This document shows, in pieces, positions 63,438 to 64,000 of a stretch of 64,000 nucleotides of DNA (position 1 is the first letter of the stretch; each line of letters opens with the position of its first letter). Origin of the DNA: Terasakiella sp. SH-1 (GTDB lineage: Bacteria; Pseudomonadota; Alphaproteobacteria; Rhodospirillales; Terasakiellaceae). Under the pieces are notes generated by a model. That model was not told the origin of the DNA. It saw only the letters and a program-made list of their open reading frames with translations, and made no database searches. Location: the NCBI RefSeq assembly GCF_004564135.1, contig NZ_CP038255.1:3583501-3647500 (forward strand), in the 5' to 3' direction. The position numbers and the translations under genes are program-made.

Positions 63438-64000
63438 TTATTCTACCAATAATTCAGGGTCAAGGGCGACATTATTCAGGCTGACCCCCCAATGCAGGTG
63501 CGGCCCTGTGGCCCGTCCGGTTTTACCGACTTTGCCGACTGGATCGCCTTTTTTAACATATTGACCGTCACGAACTAAAATTTCATCCATGTGGATATAG
63601 ATGGATTGCAGCCCGTGGCCATGATCAATCATCACGCATTTACCCATCAGATACATATCTTGATGCACCAGTGAAATGACCCCATCGGCATCTGCACCAA
63701 TCAAGGTGCCTGTAGGCGCGGCAATATCCGTGCCTTTGTGCGGGCTGCGCGGTTTTCCATTCAAGATACGTTGGGAGCCAAACACACCGGAAATACGCCC
63801 CTTAAACGGCCAGTCAAAGCCGGAGGCAAAATAGGCTTGGTCCGTCACAGTTGTGCGGGTGCGCCACACGGCCGCATTATCGGCCTTGATGCGTTTAACC
63901 GCCACCGGGTCGGGGGTGACTTTCTTTTTTGGCAGACCATTAATGCGTTGGATTTTATAATTCTGTTTGGTGATCTTTAAGGTTTCATCAGCTTGCGTGC
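63438..64000 (-). CDS. M23-family (LytM) peptidoglycan endopeptidase, N-terminal part outside window
   Basis: The frame is open to the window end. GFDWPFKGRISGVFGSQRILNGKPRSPHKGTDIAAPTGT includes the zinc site (His-x3-Asp), and HGHGLQSIYIHMDEILVRDGQYV and GRATGPHLHWGVS the rest of the LytM domain. Upstream sequence at the window end (QNYKIQRINGLPKKKVTPDP) is typical of the linker in such lipoprotein-like proteins. Cleaves peptidoglycan cross-links or activates amidases. Confidence 0.9.
   Translation of the reverse strand, partial: TQADETLKITKQNYKIQRINGLPKKKVTPDPVAVKRIKADNAAVWRTRTTVTDQAYFASGFDWPFKGRISGVFGSQRILNGKPRSPHKGTDIAAPTGTLIGADADGVISLVHQDMYLMGKCVMIDHGHGLQSIYIHMDEILVRDGQYVKKGDPVGKVGKTGRATGPHLHWGVSLNNVALDPELLVE

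Overview
The window reads as chromosomal DNA of an alphaproteobacterium, most likely a marine Rhodospirillales-type organism (Terasakiella or Thalassospiraceae-like; this placement is inferred, not computed). The grounds are gene orders typical of that group: tsaD divergent from hemC-hemD-mitofilin-hemY; tsaB-rimI followed by a MucR/Ros regulator, a Fur-family regulator and miaB-ybeZ-ybeY-corC; and an LPS operon with an MsbA-like exporter, a DUF374 acyltransferase, waaA, lpxK and lpxL. Base composition is moderate, and genes are densely packed with many 4-bp ATGA overlaps. No tRNA, rRNA or CRISPR array was seen.

Layout. 1-5947 is a surface-polysaccharide region: the end of an MBOAT O-acyltransferase, two SGNH-type proteins, an RgpF-like glycosyltransferase and rmlC. 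It is split by a graveyard of two decayed insertion sequences, an IS3-family copy lying in an IS630-family remnant. 5944-11595 holds tsaD and the haem cluster, in which HemD and mitofilin form one reading frame; a perfect FNR/FixK-type box lies upstream of hemC. 11687-17382 is dusC and a complete BMP-type ABC importer (ATPase, two permeases, lipoprotein). 17383-24626 is an accessory and signalling stretch: small ORFs, a DUF2202 protein, a hemerythrin protein with a degenerate Hpt-like domain, a receiver whose phospho-Asp is Glu, a tandem-receiver gene broken by a MITE, a J-domain protein, and two long intergenic regions with DnaA-box-like motifs.

24627-37228 is mixed housekeeping and transport: a BI-1 protein, YbbAP with TesA, Tas, ThpR, a K+ channel, an MFS/ABM pair with its divergent LysR regulator, a second MITE copy, and a VanX-type dipeptidase. 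37308-44421 is the tsaB-to-corC block. 44498-54265 carries a C-terminally extended PanD, MurJ, a chemoreceptor with a PilZ domain, TrpS, an EamA permease, a GGCT-like protein and a GAF/HD-GYP phosphodiesterase. 54363-62984 holds ubiD, pmbA and the LPS/lipid A operon. The window ends with a CheY-like receiver and a partial M23 endopeptidase.

Points most worth attention are: (1) a 266/267-bp miniature element with perfect inverted ends and TA target duplication, present twice, one copy cleanly splitting a two-receiver gene; (2) a hemerythrin protein and receiver pair in which both usual phosphorelay residues appear replaced; (3) the HemD-mitofilin fusion; (4) the FNR-type box at hemC; (5) an extended PanD.
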